From Strigamia acuminata (Eukaryota > Arthropoda > Chilopoda > Geophilomorpha > Linotaeniidae), in assembly GCA_949358305.1 (NCBI GenBank), contig OX442317.1:15318491-15382490 (forward strand): a stretch of DNA of 64,000 bases, in the 5' to 3' direction. The translations under genes and the position numbers were made by a program. Below are positions 42,300-53,418 of the stretch, piece after piece. How positions within the stretch are numbered: the first letter of the stretch is position 1; each line of letters opens with the position of its first letter. Under the pieces are notes generated by a model that saw only the letters and a program-made list of their open reading frames with translations, made no database searches and had not been told where the DNA came from.

Positions 42300-45200
42300 T
42301 GTAGCAAACAACCTTGGATCTCACAAGGGAAGACTGGCGAATTGGTCACCAAACTCTGGATACCGCCCGAGACTGTATAGTGGTTGAAGAAACAAGTTGA
42401 AAATCCCTTCTCTGAGCGTAGGCCTAACTTGAAGAAGAATTAGGCCTGATTCCATGAACTAGGCCTAACTGCATTTAGAAGAAGTGACTGGCAAAACCTC
42501 TTTAGCTGCTGGGTAGAAATTCTGTGTTCCCAGGGAGGAGGAGAGCAGGCAAAGCTCTCTACTCACAAGTGCTCATGTTTGTTGAAGTAAAAGAAACCCA
42601 GGAATAAATTATCCAAAGAAGGAGGAAAAACATCAACTGGCTTTAATACTTAACAACTGATAACAACTGTTGCTTCTTTAGCAACAACTGGACACCTGAT
42701 TACAATAAATGTCAGTGACCAAACAATACAGATTTGAATAATAACAATAGTGCCAACAAGGTTTCCGTATATAGACAACAGATGTCAAACTTAACATAAA
42801 TAAAGGCAAAACTTAATCTAACACCTTGAAAACAATATGACCTGTGCAAACAGCACTTCACTTAAACTTAACAGATAATTCAAAGGCTAAAACTAACATT
42901 AACTGCACTCAAAACACAATGCTGAGCCCAAACCCCAATTGCCACCAAAAGAGGGCGCAAAGTGTCACAAACCTTAACCCGTAACAACCATACAATAACA
43001 AAGGTAAAAGCTTAGATTAACAACCCTTAATATTGGTAATTTATACAAACAATAACTAGTAAATATTCTCTATGTCCAGGTCTCCTTAAAACCCCAAAAG
43101 AAATAATAACAGGGCAACAGTGCAGCACCAAATCCAAGATGGCGACCATGCAACTGCTAAAATGACGTGAATGGAGCCAAACAAGGTCGCGAGCGACTCA
43201 CAGGCCTTCTCAACGATGGATCTGCGTCTTAGAACGGTCAGTACAGCTTTCCCAGTGCTTGGGCATTGAAACCCGACCAATTCAACTCATTTGCAGGACC
43301 CACACGACCACGAGAGGCGTCGCAAGGCGTACGCTCATGCCCGACGCTCGCAAACGCTCACAAACGATGTCCAACGCCCATCCAGCGACCCAAGACACCT
43401 GTGGACTACCTTAAACACCAATACAAGTTAGTATAAATTAAATCACAAGCAAAACAAGCACCAAAAACTACAATTGTGCTTATTTCAGGTTCTTCCCATC
43501 TCCCAGTTCACTTGCGCTATGGCGGCCATCTTGCCGATGCACACCTATCTCCTTCGCAAGTGAACTGGAAACAGGAGAGAACTTACAAATACTAGAAAAT
43601 AACTCGTAAACGTGAAAAAGACACATAAATTAATTACAAAAGACTAAAAACACAACTTTCAAACATTCCAGGTGTGGCAGGCGACATGACAACCTCCTTG
43701 AACCTCCAGGATCGTGACAACAAAGCAGCAAATCAACTGGACATGTCAGATATGTGTTAAAAATCTATTCAAACTTGACAACAAAATTAAAAAGCCTTTT
43801 CTTTCTTTCAGAAGATGAACAACGTGAAATCTCCAGATCTTTTTTGTTGCGTTCTTGCTCGCAACATCGCTGCCGGCCAAAAAAGAAGAGAGCAGCCGCC
43901 CTGAAGGAACCGCATTCAAGAAGAAAAGACCGAGCATACTGACTTTCACCATGCCTATATCCCTTGGCAAGAATCCACAACGAAACATAGAACCCCTTTT
44001 CCCAAATCGAAAATATATTGACTCTTCTGTTAACAATACATTAACATGAACAGGAGCGGGTCCCCTGAAACGAAAAGATCCCAGACATACTGCAAAATAA
44101 CAGAACTCTAACTTGCAACTCGTAATACAAAGAAACGACTAACAATCACAAAAAAAAGGGGCTTGTCTCTCCCATAGCGATTGACCTGCAGTCAACTTTG
44201 GGAAGCTGAAACCCACAACCAAGGGGGTCAGTCAAAGACAAGACACCACTAAACCACGAATAACCTTAAAGCTAAACTAACAAACCGACTTTTCCTACAC
44301 TTCCTTTAAGAGGTAGTTTGAATCCTCAGACAAAATTCGCCACTAAAGACACCGACTTACGTAAGCACCTGAGCTCAGCCATTGATCCATTCAGGAAGCC
44401 TGCCAAAGTTGACATCAACTGAAACGAAAATGCCGCAGAAAGCTAAAGCAGATTCCTATCTAACTAAGCAAAAACAACCAATTCATCGTTGGGACACCAA
44501 GCGACCAACCTAAACAGGCGATCAACTCACGACTTGATGATATACAACCAGCCAAGCCAGCGACCGTCCAATCAGGCGGCAACTCACCGCAAAGATAAAC
44601 TCGTGCCCAATTTCCTTTAAACTAAATATCTTCAACTAGAAAGAACTAAACTAAACTGTGTAATGAACCAAAATACTAATTGGAACCAACAATACGCAAT
44701 GTCAAAGAACACACCCCCGGTCTAAATACACCCGAAAAATTAAGAAAACTGTGCTCACTTTCAAAAACAGTTACCCGTTGACATTGCAGAAAATGAAACC
44801 TCTCCCTTAGTGTAATCTCCATTCAAACCTCTCTAGAAATCTCACAACAAGAAGCGGCCACTTAAATTTAAGACAAGTAACTTCAATCGTGCCCCACCCG
44901 ACTACTAGTACAAAATCTTTCCTCTTTTTTTTTTTCACTACAAGCAGGGCTCTGCTAAACTAACGCAAGACAAGCCAAAAATTTGAATCTAAGAGCACAA
45001 CACATAATTTCCTTTTTTAACGGAAAAACTAGGGGTATCCCCTGACACCGCGAATTATCTTCAATGCTTTCTCTTCATTCGACCTTCTCTCTGACTAACA
45101 TCTCAGCTAAACCTTCCTTCCTATCATAACCCATTTTCCTCCCGACAGAAAAAGAAAGCTGCCACGGCGTTTAAAACATTAATGTCGGAGCCAGAAAAAG

Positions 45201-45495
45201 TCGAGAAAAAAAACAACATCTGTGAATTTCTTTGTGAGAGAAACCCACCTTTTAAAGGTATAAACTATGAATTAACTAACCTTTGACTAACTAAGCTTTT
45301 GTCTCAGAAGACTCCCGCGAGTATCCGACACGCCACTAACCCAAACCCCATGGTTGTGTGACCGTCAGACTCGTCGCAAAAAGGCTCCGAAATCAAACAC
45401 TAACAAAAAGACTAATTACTAATTTCTACTATATCGTCGCCTCTACGTCCTCCTATCGGAAGCTAGCCCAAGAAGACTCGAAATCACGACTTACT
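42300..45495 (-). repeat. R1-right: most complete R1 copy
   Basis: It starts TGTAGCAAACAACC at the BEL-A gag border. Homology to R1-left covers 42300-44815, and homology to the diverged copy (58158-61268) continues to about 45495 (CGAAATCACGACT), which sets the far end. It is about 3.2 kb, non-coding, with several NF-Y-, YY1- and poly-A-like words. The far end does not show an obvious TG/CA terminus. Confidence 0.85.
43504..43567. repeat. Hairpin in R1 with YY1-like core
   Basis: CAGTTCACTTGCG (43504-43516) and its exact reverse complement (43555-43567) flank GCTATGGCGGCCATCTTGCC. The same structure is in R1-left at about 1238-1305. R1-mid has lost the left arm and core in its 390-bp deletion. 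The GGCCATCTTG word matches the YY1/Pho-type consensus. Confidence 0.7.
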
Positions 45496-46149
45496 CTTCA
45501 GATATTTTTCTTTTCCTCCGGCTGCATCCGGAGTGAATCGAATAAAGGAGTTCGAAGCACGTATGGCTTCGAGTCAGCCACGGTGAGCTTAGCTCCCGTG
45601 CTCTCGTTGGTTCTATTCATTTGAGATTTGAGTGGAAAGAGGAGAAGGACTCAATTTGAAACTTTCAGTTGGAGAATTTATTCGCAAGTGAGGAATTTCA
45701 TCCTTTTAACAATGAGACGAGACGTGACACGAGATGGACAACAATTAAATATCAAGTGTCACACAACAAAGTTTATGTTTTTTTTTAAGCCTAACATTGA
45801 ATAAATGTCTTAATTATATCTCAGAAACTTCATTTATAGAAGACATGAAGTTTCCTAATTAAAGATAACAGGGGAGAAGTTGTCAGGCGCTTTTCTGGCC
45901 GAAAATCATCACTTTTAACACAAATGTACAATTTAACATTGTAAATGATTGAATACAAATGATCAAACTTAAATACACTTCTCAGATCACATAGAAAGTA
46001 GCAATCCGAGATAAAAACATACTTTAAACAAACAAACAACAACTTGAGTTATATAAACATTGATAAAAATACAACTCCTCTGTGTATGACGTCATTTGCG
46101 AGTATGACTGCTCCATCGCTTCTTGTTATCTCTCGCAAATCGTCTACAA
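45496..46149. other. Gap between R1-right and candidate gene: no gene seen
   Basis: AT-rich, with only short chance frames. The last 100 bases (CATTTGCGAG, CTTGTTATCTCTCGCAAATCG) could be a promoter region of the candidate gene, but there is no clear TATA box. Confidence 0.5.
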
Positions 46150-47212
46150 TCATGTCAAAATGAGTTCAGGTAGGAAAACGAACAAAAGACCTAAACTAAT
46201 TCGTCTAATTATACATTCAAACCTAATTACTCTTTACTTTAATAGATAATCGAAAAATCATTCAACCGCACGCTTCATCCGGGTCTCTCACTACCGAAAA
46301 TGGCCGACCAAATACAACGCCTTTGCTCACGATCGCCTTTTGCTGCGGATTACTTCTCTCCCGCGATCCCATGAATTACCGATCAGGTAAGTAAGCACAT
46401 ATGTATTTCCTTCCAACATATTGCTTGTGTTTTTGAGCTTAAACGAGCGTTTCCTTTGGCCATTTCAGCGTCCATCACCCGAACCAAGCCGTACGATTTC
46501 CGTCTCCTCGATTTCACAACAGCGTGAGATGTTCTTCATCGATACAACTAAAAAGGTAATTAAACATCAGAATCAATAACAAGTATAAATAAAACTTAAC
46601 ATCTATTTACAGCATCATGCAACTCCCGAACTGAATTGCATCCAGATTCAGCCAAACTTAAGGTAAGTAATTTTATGTGTACAAAGTCAAACGTAAAATT
46701 AACAATTAGCGTAATTATATTTAACCTAAACATTCCTTATTTACAGTCATTCCTATTAACACGTATTTTCCTTTCAGACATACTCGAACCGGCGGAGTTC
46801 AACGCATATCAAGGAATTCTTCACAGTCAGATAAGTTTTAACACTTAATTCTCGATATGAACAATTATTAAAAAGCCCTAACCTTTCTTTTCAGTTATCA
46901 TCGGACTCGTCAATGATTATGCCTCAGATTCGATACGATTTCCTTCGAATTTGCTTAATTGTCAACGGATTGACCCAAGAGATGTAAGTAAAATATAACT
47001 AATATATTTTCCTTATTTCTTTATCAACTTTCACATGCATGCAAAGATTTCTTTCTTTTATATATTTTGAGATGTAATTCCTGTTTCGAAACGATTCGCA
47101 ACAGCGCTCCCGCCAAACGAAAAGGAACTGCGACTCATTCTAGTTAAAACTATACTGTATAATAGTTTTCCTCTATCTAAAGAACTGTATTTCTATTTTT
47201 GTGGGAAATAAA
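46150..47212 (+). other. Candidate small spliced gene or gene remnant
   Basis: A series of short stretches bounded by good splice signals: ttcag|gtagg near 46169; ttaatag|ata at 46246 to cag|gtaagt near 46387; atttcag|cgtcc near 46470 to aaaag|gtaatt near 46555; tttacag|catcat to aag|gtaagt near 46660; ctttcag|acatac near 46779; ttttcag|ttatc near 46895 to a TAA after caagagatg. An AATAAA at about 47207 follows. Open segments include MADQIQRLCSRSPFAADYF, ISQQREMFFIDTTKK and IRYDFLRICLIVNGL. I could not join all exons in one frame, so some are wrong or the gene is decayed. No family is recognised. Confidence 0.35.
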
Positions 47213-48041
47213 AATCTTTCTTTCTCTTTGAATCTCAAAAATATCTTTGAAAATTGTCTTTCTTGAATTCAATTTTCTTTTCTTTACATTTTTCTTTTGA
47301 TTCAACTAATTATCTGACTCTGATACCCAGGGACGAATATCGACCGTATTCCTCAATCTTCGACAACCCCCATGGATATCCTCTTTGTCATGGAATGGAT
47401 CAAGAGAACTTCAAAGCTAAGTAAAATTCAAGTTAACCTTACATTAACCTGACAAACCAATTTCTGGATAAACGTGTGGAAATTTAGCTTTTCCCTTAGT
47501 TCCAAAATTTTCTCCGATTAAGGAACCGTTAACCTTAAATGACCCATTGTCATTTCTCGAACGGATCAGATCTCGATACTGATTATTTCCTTTAAATTAA
47601 AAACCTCTCAGGTAATTTAATACGGAAATCTAGCTGTTAAAAATGTCTCCTCACATTTTCCTCTATCTGATTTGATTTAAATTAATAAGGGGAGTTTCAA
47701 ATAACGTGTGTTACCCTCAATTAATTTTCTATTTGGACTTTTCGTGTTAATAACGACCTGGACCGTTTATTTAACTTCCAAATCTTCAATTATGCTAGGT
47801 GTCAAAAAACCATATTTCTGAACTTGGACCTCTTCTATTCTAATGACTAGGTGTCGGCACTATTGTCCGAACTTGGACTTCACTAACTTCTAAAGACTGG
47901 GTGTTGGTAGCTTTCGACCGAACTTGTACCCTTCAATGCAACGACTAAGGGATTCAATTCTACTTATTGGACCTCTGTATATTCGAAGCTTTTTGTAAGT
48001 GTATTATATAAATTCTAATTTTATATTTTCTTTTTCTATAT
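47213..48041. other. Non-coding, with degenerate repeats of about 60 bp
   Basis: From about 47790 the text CGAACTTGGAC...CTAATGACTAGGTGT recurs about four times with much drift. The series resumes right of Gypsy-2 (56474-56560: CTATTCTAATGAC, AGATTTGGACTC), showing that Gypsy-2 landed in it. Confidence 0.6.
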
Positions 48042-48619
48042 TGTTATGTGGGATTTAGGCCCACTTGAGGCTACCCACACAACTGGGATTTGATAGGAAA
48101 TAAAGAGTCATTTTAATTAGGTTTAAATTCAATCTAGTTTTTATTTAACCAGACAGCAAAGCTGTTTGATTATTCTTTCAAATGGATGAGTTTACTCTGT
48201 TTACATTGGCACAATTCTTAAACTCAAATAATGAACTACATAAATTATATAAATTATATAAACTCTAATTATAAATCATAAGTGACACTCTGAATTGAGA
48301 TGCAATCTGAAACTATTAAATGGTGATTAAATTAATAACAATTTCTGCAGCCAGCCAAGAACAGGCTGACATTGGATAGGAGGGATTTGAGTTCACTCTC
48401 AAGTGAGAGCCGGAAGAGAACTGTCAAACTTGGGCGGATTCACTTCACAGGAAAGCTCCTGTTACCCCCTTTAACTAATTGATAAGTCCAGTGACGAGGC
48501 AATGATGTAATCGATTGCCAACGCCATCTATGGACGAAATTTAGCAACTTTTATCCGAATTATAGCCGAATTACGCGATACGGGTCGTCCGTTGATCGGG
48601 ACGGCCTGTACGCGTAGCA
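48042..48619 (-). repeat. Gypsy-2 3' LTR
   Basis: 578 bp, the partner of 55896-56473, with the ATAT target duplicate on its left. Confidence 0.97.
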
Positions 48620-48631
48620 ACTCCCTTTTTT
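48620..48631 (-). other. Gypsy-2 polypurine tract
   Basis: On the minus strand AAAAAAGGGAGT directly precedes the 3' LTR. Confidence 0.8.
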
Positions 48632-49593
48632 GCGTAATTTTGGTCTCTAAAATTAAATTTCGGATGAAGACAATTCTCTTTTTACCAAATATTAGATCTC
48701 AATTCATAGTGTCAAATAAAACAATTTACATCTCTTTTTACTCCCTTTTAGATTAATGTACATACAAAAGAAAAATCTTAATCTGTTTCAAATACAATAT
48801 TTCTCATATTGGTCATATTACTTCATAAATTATACAATCATAATTTCCAACTTAACTTACTATTCAAGAAAAACTTACAAAACTTAAATTCAAAACTCAA
48901 ATAAGAATGAAAATTAAACACTAATTAAACAATTCAAATTGGTTCGAATTATAATTAACCAAATTATTTCATCCATTTTTACAATAAACCTTCAGAAATA
49001 AAATACAACATTTAAATTTCACAATAAATTCTCATAAAATAATTTAACTCTTTTCAAAAAATAAATTTGTTTTTAGTTTTCATTATTTTCTTTAAAAATT
49101 TGAATTCTCTTCTAAAACATCAACTCTCTAAATCCTAGAACATTTACAAAATTTTTGTGTTTGAAAATTTATTTACAATTCACATAATCAGTTTTATTCA
49201 AATTACGATAAACTTCACTAAATTCGCATTAATTACTTCGCCTCGCGACCTCGGATTTTCGTGTCATCAAATTTAACATTATTAAGAATTTTAATCTCAC
49301 TAAAACCAATTTTTATCTGCTAATACTATGTAAAATAACATTTCTAACATATTTTCCTATTCATTAGAATTAATCCAAAGTCTAAGAAAATTATCAGCAC
49401 GAATGAACGAAGATCGCGATTTGTTTCGTTTTGCAAAGTTCGGTATTTTATACACTTTTAACCTAATATTTCAACTCAAAATCATACTAAAACACTTAAA
49501 ATATGTTCACAAACCTCAAAAAACACAATTCAATTCACGACACAACAAATAAATATCAAAATTTAAGCTTTGGTTCACGCAAAAAGCTCGCAT

Positions 49594-52500
49594 TCACCTC
49601 GGCGAAAATGTGGAGTAGCAATGGCGGTAGGATTTTCTCGCCTTCGGTCTGAGCTTGCGCGAACGATAGTCGTCGCTTTGTGTATCCGCGCCATCTAGTG
49701 GCGGGTTTTTAAGTTGTTTTCCAGTGTTTTCGAGTTCTGTTTGCGGTTCAAACAATGATTTGAGGGAAATTTGTTCACTATCATCGATATAACGTTCTTT
49801 TGCTTTGATTTGCTTTGTTTTTGTTAGTTTATTCACTTTTCCAACTACAATTTCTCCTTTTTTACTGATTTTTTTCACTTTTTCAGCAAATTTCACTTTC
49901 TTCTCTGGCATTTCTTTCAAAGCTTCATCTATGTCTTCTTCAATTCTTGCTTTATACGGTTTCAACCTTTCTACGTTAACAATATCACTTTTCTTTCGTG
50001 TGGAATTGATAATTTCATAGTCATTTGGAGCTGTTCGTCGCACAATCTCGTAGGGGCCGGAAAATTGAGGTAAAAGCTTCTCTGACAGGCCAACTTTCCT
50101 ATTTATGGTCTTCAAATAGACTAATTCGCCTGGTTCGAATTCTTTGTTGACTCTATCTTTGTCGAATCTTTTCTTACTTTTCTCAGACTGCTTTTGAAGT
50201 CGTTCATTTGCAATCTTCCTAGCCTGTTGCATGAATTTTGATGTGCGTAACGTGAACTCTTTTTGGGGCAGATTTAGGTTAACATCTATTGTCAAATCCA
50301 CATCATATCCTCGAAGAAGATAGTGCGGTGTGTAACCTGTTGTTTCATGAACTCCCGTGTTGTAGGAAAACAGGACAAATGGCAGGAACTCATCCCAATC
50401 GGTGTGATCGTCATTAACATAACTTTGCAACATTTTTGCGAATGTCGCATTAAATCTTTCTGTTAATCCATTGGTCCTTGGGTGGTATCCTGAGGTGGTT
50501 TTATGCAAACTTTTGAATAGATTAGATACTTCTTCAATCATTTGGTTCCTGTATTCCGTTCCACGGTCGCTTAAAATTTCTCTTGGGCTGCCTTCCTTAA
50601 GAATCACTTCATAAACCAAAGTCTTTGCTGCTTCTAGAGCTGTTCCTACTGGTGCAGCTCTTGCAATCACAGATCTTGACAAATAATCAGTCACAACAAA
50701 AACGTGTTTATTTCCTAGTTTTGACAATGGGAAAGGTCCAAGTGTGTCCATTCCAATCCGCTCGAATGGTTTTGAGACGGTTGACCACGGTTGCATTAGT
50801 CCTTTAGCTGGAGTTGTCATCGATTTTGCTTTTGCGCAGTTTTGGCAGGACAAGACGTATTTTCTAACGTCGGTGTAAATTCTTGTCCAAAAGAATCTTG
50901 TTCTTATTCGTTTCCATGTTTTTGCCAAACCTAAGTGAGCTCCTAGTAATCCGTCGTGCATTTCATGCAATACATCCTTCTGGAGTTGTTTCGGAACTAC
51001 TAGCAATAATCCTTCTGTATTTAGGGAACTTGAAGAGTTTTTCTTCCTAAATAACGTTTTCTCGTGGAGCACGTACTGCTTAAGCGGTCGTCTCCTCTTC
51101 TTTGGAAGTTGCTCTAGGTTTTCAACTGCTGTAATTAGGTCCAGTAGTTTGGGATCCATCCTCTGTTGTGCAGGGAGGTCCAAATTTTCCAAGAAAAGCG
51201 AAGGTAATTTTTCTATTTCTTCTTCACTCATCTGGTCTGGTATCCTACTTAGTGCATCGGCGTCTGTGTGCTTTTTGCCGCTTTTATACACTATATCGAA
51301 ATCAAAGTCTACTAATTGCAATGCCCATCTGGCTAAACGTCCATTGGGGTTTCGGACTGACTTCAGCCATTGGAGGGGTTGGTGGTCGGTTATTATTTGG
51401 AATTTCTGTCCGTACAAGTAAGGTCTGAATTTCTGTACTGCAAACATTATAGCGAGACACTCTCTTTCAGTGGCGGTGTAGTTTTGTTCCGCTGTGCTCA
51501 TCAGTTTGCTTGCATACGCTACAACTCGCTCCTGGTTGTTGATCTTTTGCTTCAGAATGGCTCCCATTCCATACGCACTTGCGTCGGTTGATACTATGAA
51601 TGGCTGTGCAAAGTCTGGATGCGCCAACACCGGTACTGTTATTAATGCATTTCGGAGTGTGATGAACGCTGTATCGTGGGGTGGTCCCCAGTCAAACTTC
51701 TCGTCCTTTTTAGTGAGATTCACCAGAGGTTTAGAAATGTCTGCAAATCCCTTGATGAATTTTCGGTAATAAGAGCAGAGTCCTAAAAAACCACGTAGTT
51801 GTTTAACGTTCACAGGAAGTGGAAACTTCGCGACTGCTTCCAGGTTCCTGGGATCTGGTGAAACTCCATCAGCATCAACCACATGTCCTAAGTATCGAAT
51901 GGTGTCGGTGGCAAACGTACATTTACTCAGCCTAACTTTCAGGTTTGCCATTCTGAGCTTTTCAAAAACTGCGTCCACATCCACGAGGTGCTGTTCGAAT
52001 GTCTTCGAGAATATTATTAAATCATCGAGGTACGCTATGCATACCTTTCCCAAGAGGTTCCCAAGCACTTTATTCATCAATTTTTGAAAGGCGGCTGGGC
52101 TGTTACATAATCCCATTCCGAGGACATTAAACTCATAATGTCCGCTTGACGTCGTGAACGCTGTCTTTTCACGATCTTGTTCGTCTATTTCGACTTGGTG
52201 GTATCCCTGAATGAGATCCATCATCGAAAAATACTTCGCACCCGCTAGTTGATCTAGGGTGTCGTCGATACGTGGTAAGGGATAAACCATTTTCTTCGTT
52301 ACTGCGTTTAAACGTCTCCAATCAACGCAAAATCTCCATCTGCCGTCTCTTTTCTTAATGAGTAGTACTGGTGCACTCCATGGGCTCTCGGATTCTCTAA
52401 TTACTCCTTGTTCAAGTAACTTCTTTGTTTCAGCCTCCTCGATTTCTTTTTCCTTAATGGATCGTCTATAAGGTTGCAAGTGGATTGGAGGAGAGTCTCC

Positions 52501-53418
52501 TGTATCAATACGATGTTTTATTGCCTGTGCTCTGCCTAAGTCACTGTCAGATGTTGCAAATCTATCCGAATTCTTCTCTAGCAGCTGTCGCATCAATTCC
52601 TGTTGAGTTGGTGTCATATTCTCATTTGCCATGGCCTTGCTAAAGTCAAATTGATCAGCTCTTTTTTCATCTAACAAGCCAGACTCAATCACGTAAAATG
52701 CCTTTGCAACTGCTGAGTTTTTTCCTAAATAGATTGTCTTTTTAGTTGGATTCGCAACACGCAGAACTCCTTCACCTTTTCTGAATGTAGTCAATGTCTT
52801 GCAACAAATCACACCAAATCGATCGATTACTCCACTCAATGGTTCTACAAACAATTCGTCATCAACTTTCTTTGCTATCTTTATTGGTACTACACATTCA
52901 TGTAAAGCTGGTATCGTTATTGGTTTTAAAACTCGCGCAATATAGTTTTGTTCAGTGTAATTCTTTGACATTGGGAAAACTTCTTGTTGTTTATCTTTTG
53001 GCCCTACAAAGATCTTCTGTTGGTCATAGTCGAGCTGGCACCTTGCAGATCTCAAAAAATTATCTCCAAGCAGTAAATGGTTGCCAAATCCGCTGACAAT
53101 CAGCACTTCAATGGTATGTTGTTGTTGTCCCACATCAATGGTAATCCTGGTTTTTCCTACTGGGGTTATCAATGAACCATCTACAACTCTAAGTCGAAGA
53201 TGTGGACATGGTTGGTATTTGAGCTGCAGAGTTCTTACCAAATCTTCATTAATGATGTTGCGATAACCTCCGGAATCCAAGACACCAGTGACTTCCAAAC
53301 CATTCACTACTACTGGAATCTGCAAAAGTTCATCTATGGCGTTCAGCTCAATGATTTCTAATTTTTTCTTTTTGAATTTCTTCTTGTTTTTCCGTCTTTG
53401 TGGCCATTCTAGTTTCCC
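49594..53418 (-). CDS. pol: Gypsy-2 pol: protease, RT, RNase H, integrase
   Basis: The frame is open from the frameshift site (53418) through a Lys-rich linker (RRKNKKKFKKKK) into the protease, with GVLDSGGYRN. Reverse transcriptase has AYLDDLIIFS (about residue 432 counted from 53325). RNase H has VSTDASAYGMGA and DADALSR. The integrase zinc domain ends SCQNCAKAK; the core has GMDTLGPFP, LSDRGTEYRN and the catalytic Glu in GLTERFNATF. A long Lys/Glu-rich C-terminal tail of about 120 residues follows; I see no chromodomain in it. All catalytic motifs are present. It is more distant from Gypsy-1 than a sister copy would be and belongs to a different gypsy lineage. Confidence 0.95.
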   Translation of the reverse strand, partial: GKLEWPQRRKNKKKFKKKKLEIIELNAIDELLQIPVVVNGLEVTGVLDSGGYRNIINEDLVRTLQLKYQPCPHLRLRVVDGSLITPVGKTRITIDVGQQQHTIEVLIVSGFGNHLLLGDNFLRSARCQLDYDQQKIFVGPKDKQQEVFPMSKNYTEQNYIARVLKPITIPALHECVVPIKIAKKVDDELFVEPLSGVIDRFGVICCKTLTTFRKGEGVLRVANPTKKTIYLGKNSAVAKAFYVIESGLLDEKRADQFDFSKAMANENMTPTQQELMRQLLEKNSDRFATSDSDLGRAQAIKHRIDTGDSPPIHLQPYRRSIKEKEIEEAETKKLLEQGVIRESESPWSAPVLLIKKRDGRWRFCVDWRRLNAVTKKMVYPLPRIDDTLDQLAGAKYFSMMDLIQGYHQVEIDEQDREKTAFTTSSGHYEFNVLGMGLCNSPAAFQKLMNKVLGNLLGKVCIAYLDDLIIFSKTFEQHLVDVDAVFEKLRMANLKVRLSKCTFATDTIRYLGHVVDADGVSPDPRNLEAVAKFPLPVNVKQLRGFLGLCSYYRKFIKGFADISKPLVNLTKKDEKFDWGPPHDTAFITLRNALITVPVLAHPDFAQPFIVSTDASAYGMGAILKQKINNQERVVAYASKLMSTAEQNYTATERECLAIMFAVQKFRPYLYGQKFQIITDHQPLQWLKSVRNPNGRLARWALQLVDFDFDIVYKSGKKHTDADALSRIPDQMSEEEIEKLPSLFLENLDLPAQQRMDPKLLDLITAVENLEQLPKKRRRPLKQYVLHEKTLFRKKNSSSSLNTEGLLLVVPKQLQKDVLHEMHDGLLGAHLGLAKTWKRIRTRFFWTRIYTDVRKYVLSCQNCAKAKSMTTPAKGLMQPWSTVSKPFERIGMDTLGPFPLSKLGNKHVFVVTDYLSRSVIARAAPVGTALEAAKTLVYEVILKEGSPREILSDRGTEYRNQMIEEVSNLFKSLHKTTSGYHPRTNGLTERFNATFAKMLQSYVNDDHTDWDEFLPFVLFSYNTGVHETTGYTPHYLLRGYDVDLTIDVNLNLPQKEFTLRTSKFMQQARKIANERLQKQSEKSKKRFDKDRVNKEFEPGELVYLKTINRKVGLSEKLLPQFSGPYEIVRRTAPNDYEIINSTRKKSDIVNVERLKPYKARIEEDIDEALKEMPEKKVKFAEKVKKISKKGEIVVGKVNKLTKTKQIKAKERYIDDSEQISLKSLFEPQTELENTGKQLKNPPLDGADTQSDDYRSRKLRPKARKSYRHCYSTFSPR

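Noticed and set aside
42300-42352. N-terminal extension of BEL-A gag into R1 (NSPVFPCEIQGCLL)
   Set aside because: The frame has no ATG there and the same DNA in the other R1 copies precedes unrelated sequence; it is repeat DNA read through, not gag.
48620-49593. Possible third ORF in Gypsy-2
   Set aside because: The region between pol and the 3' LTR is AT-rich with no frame of useful length.
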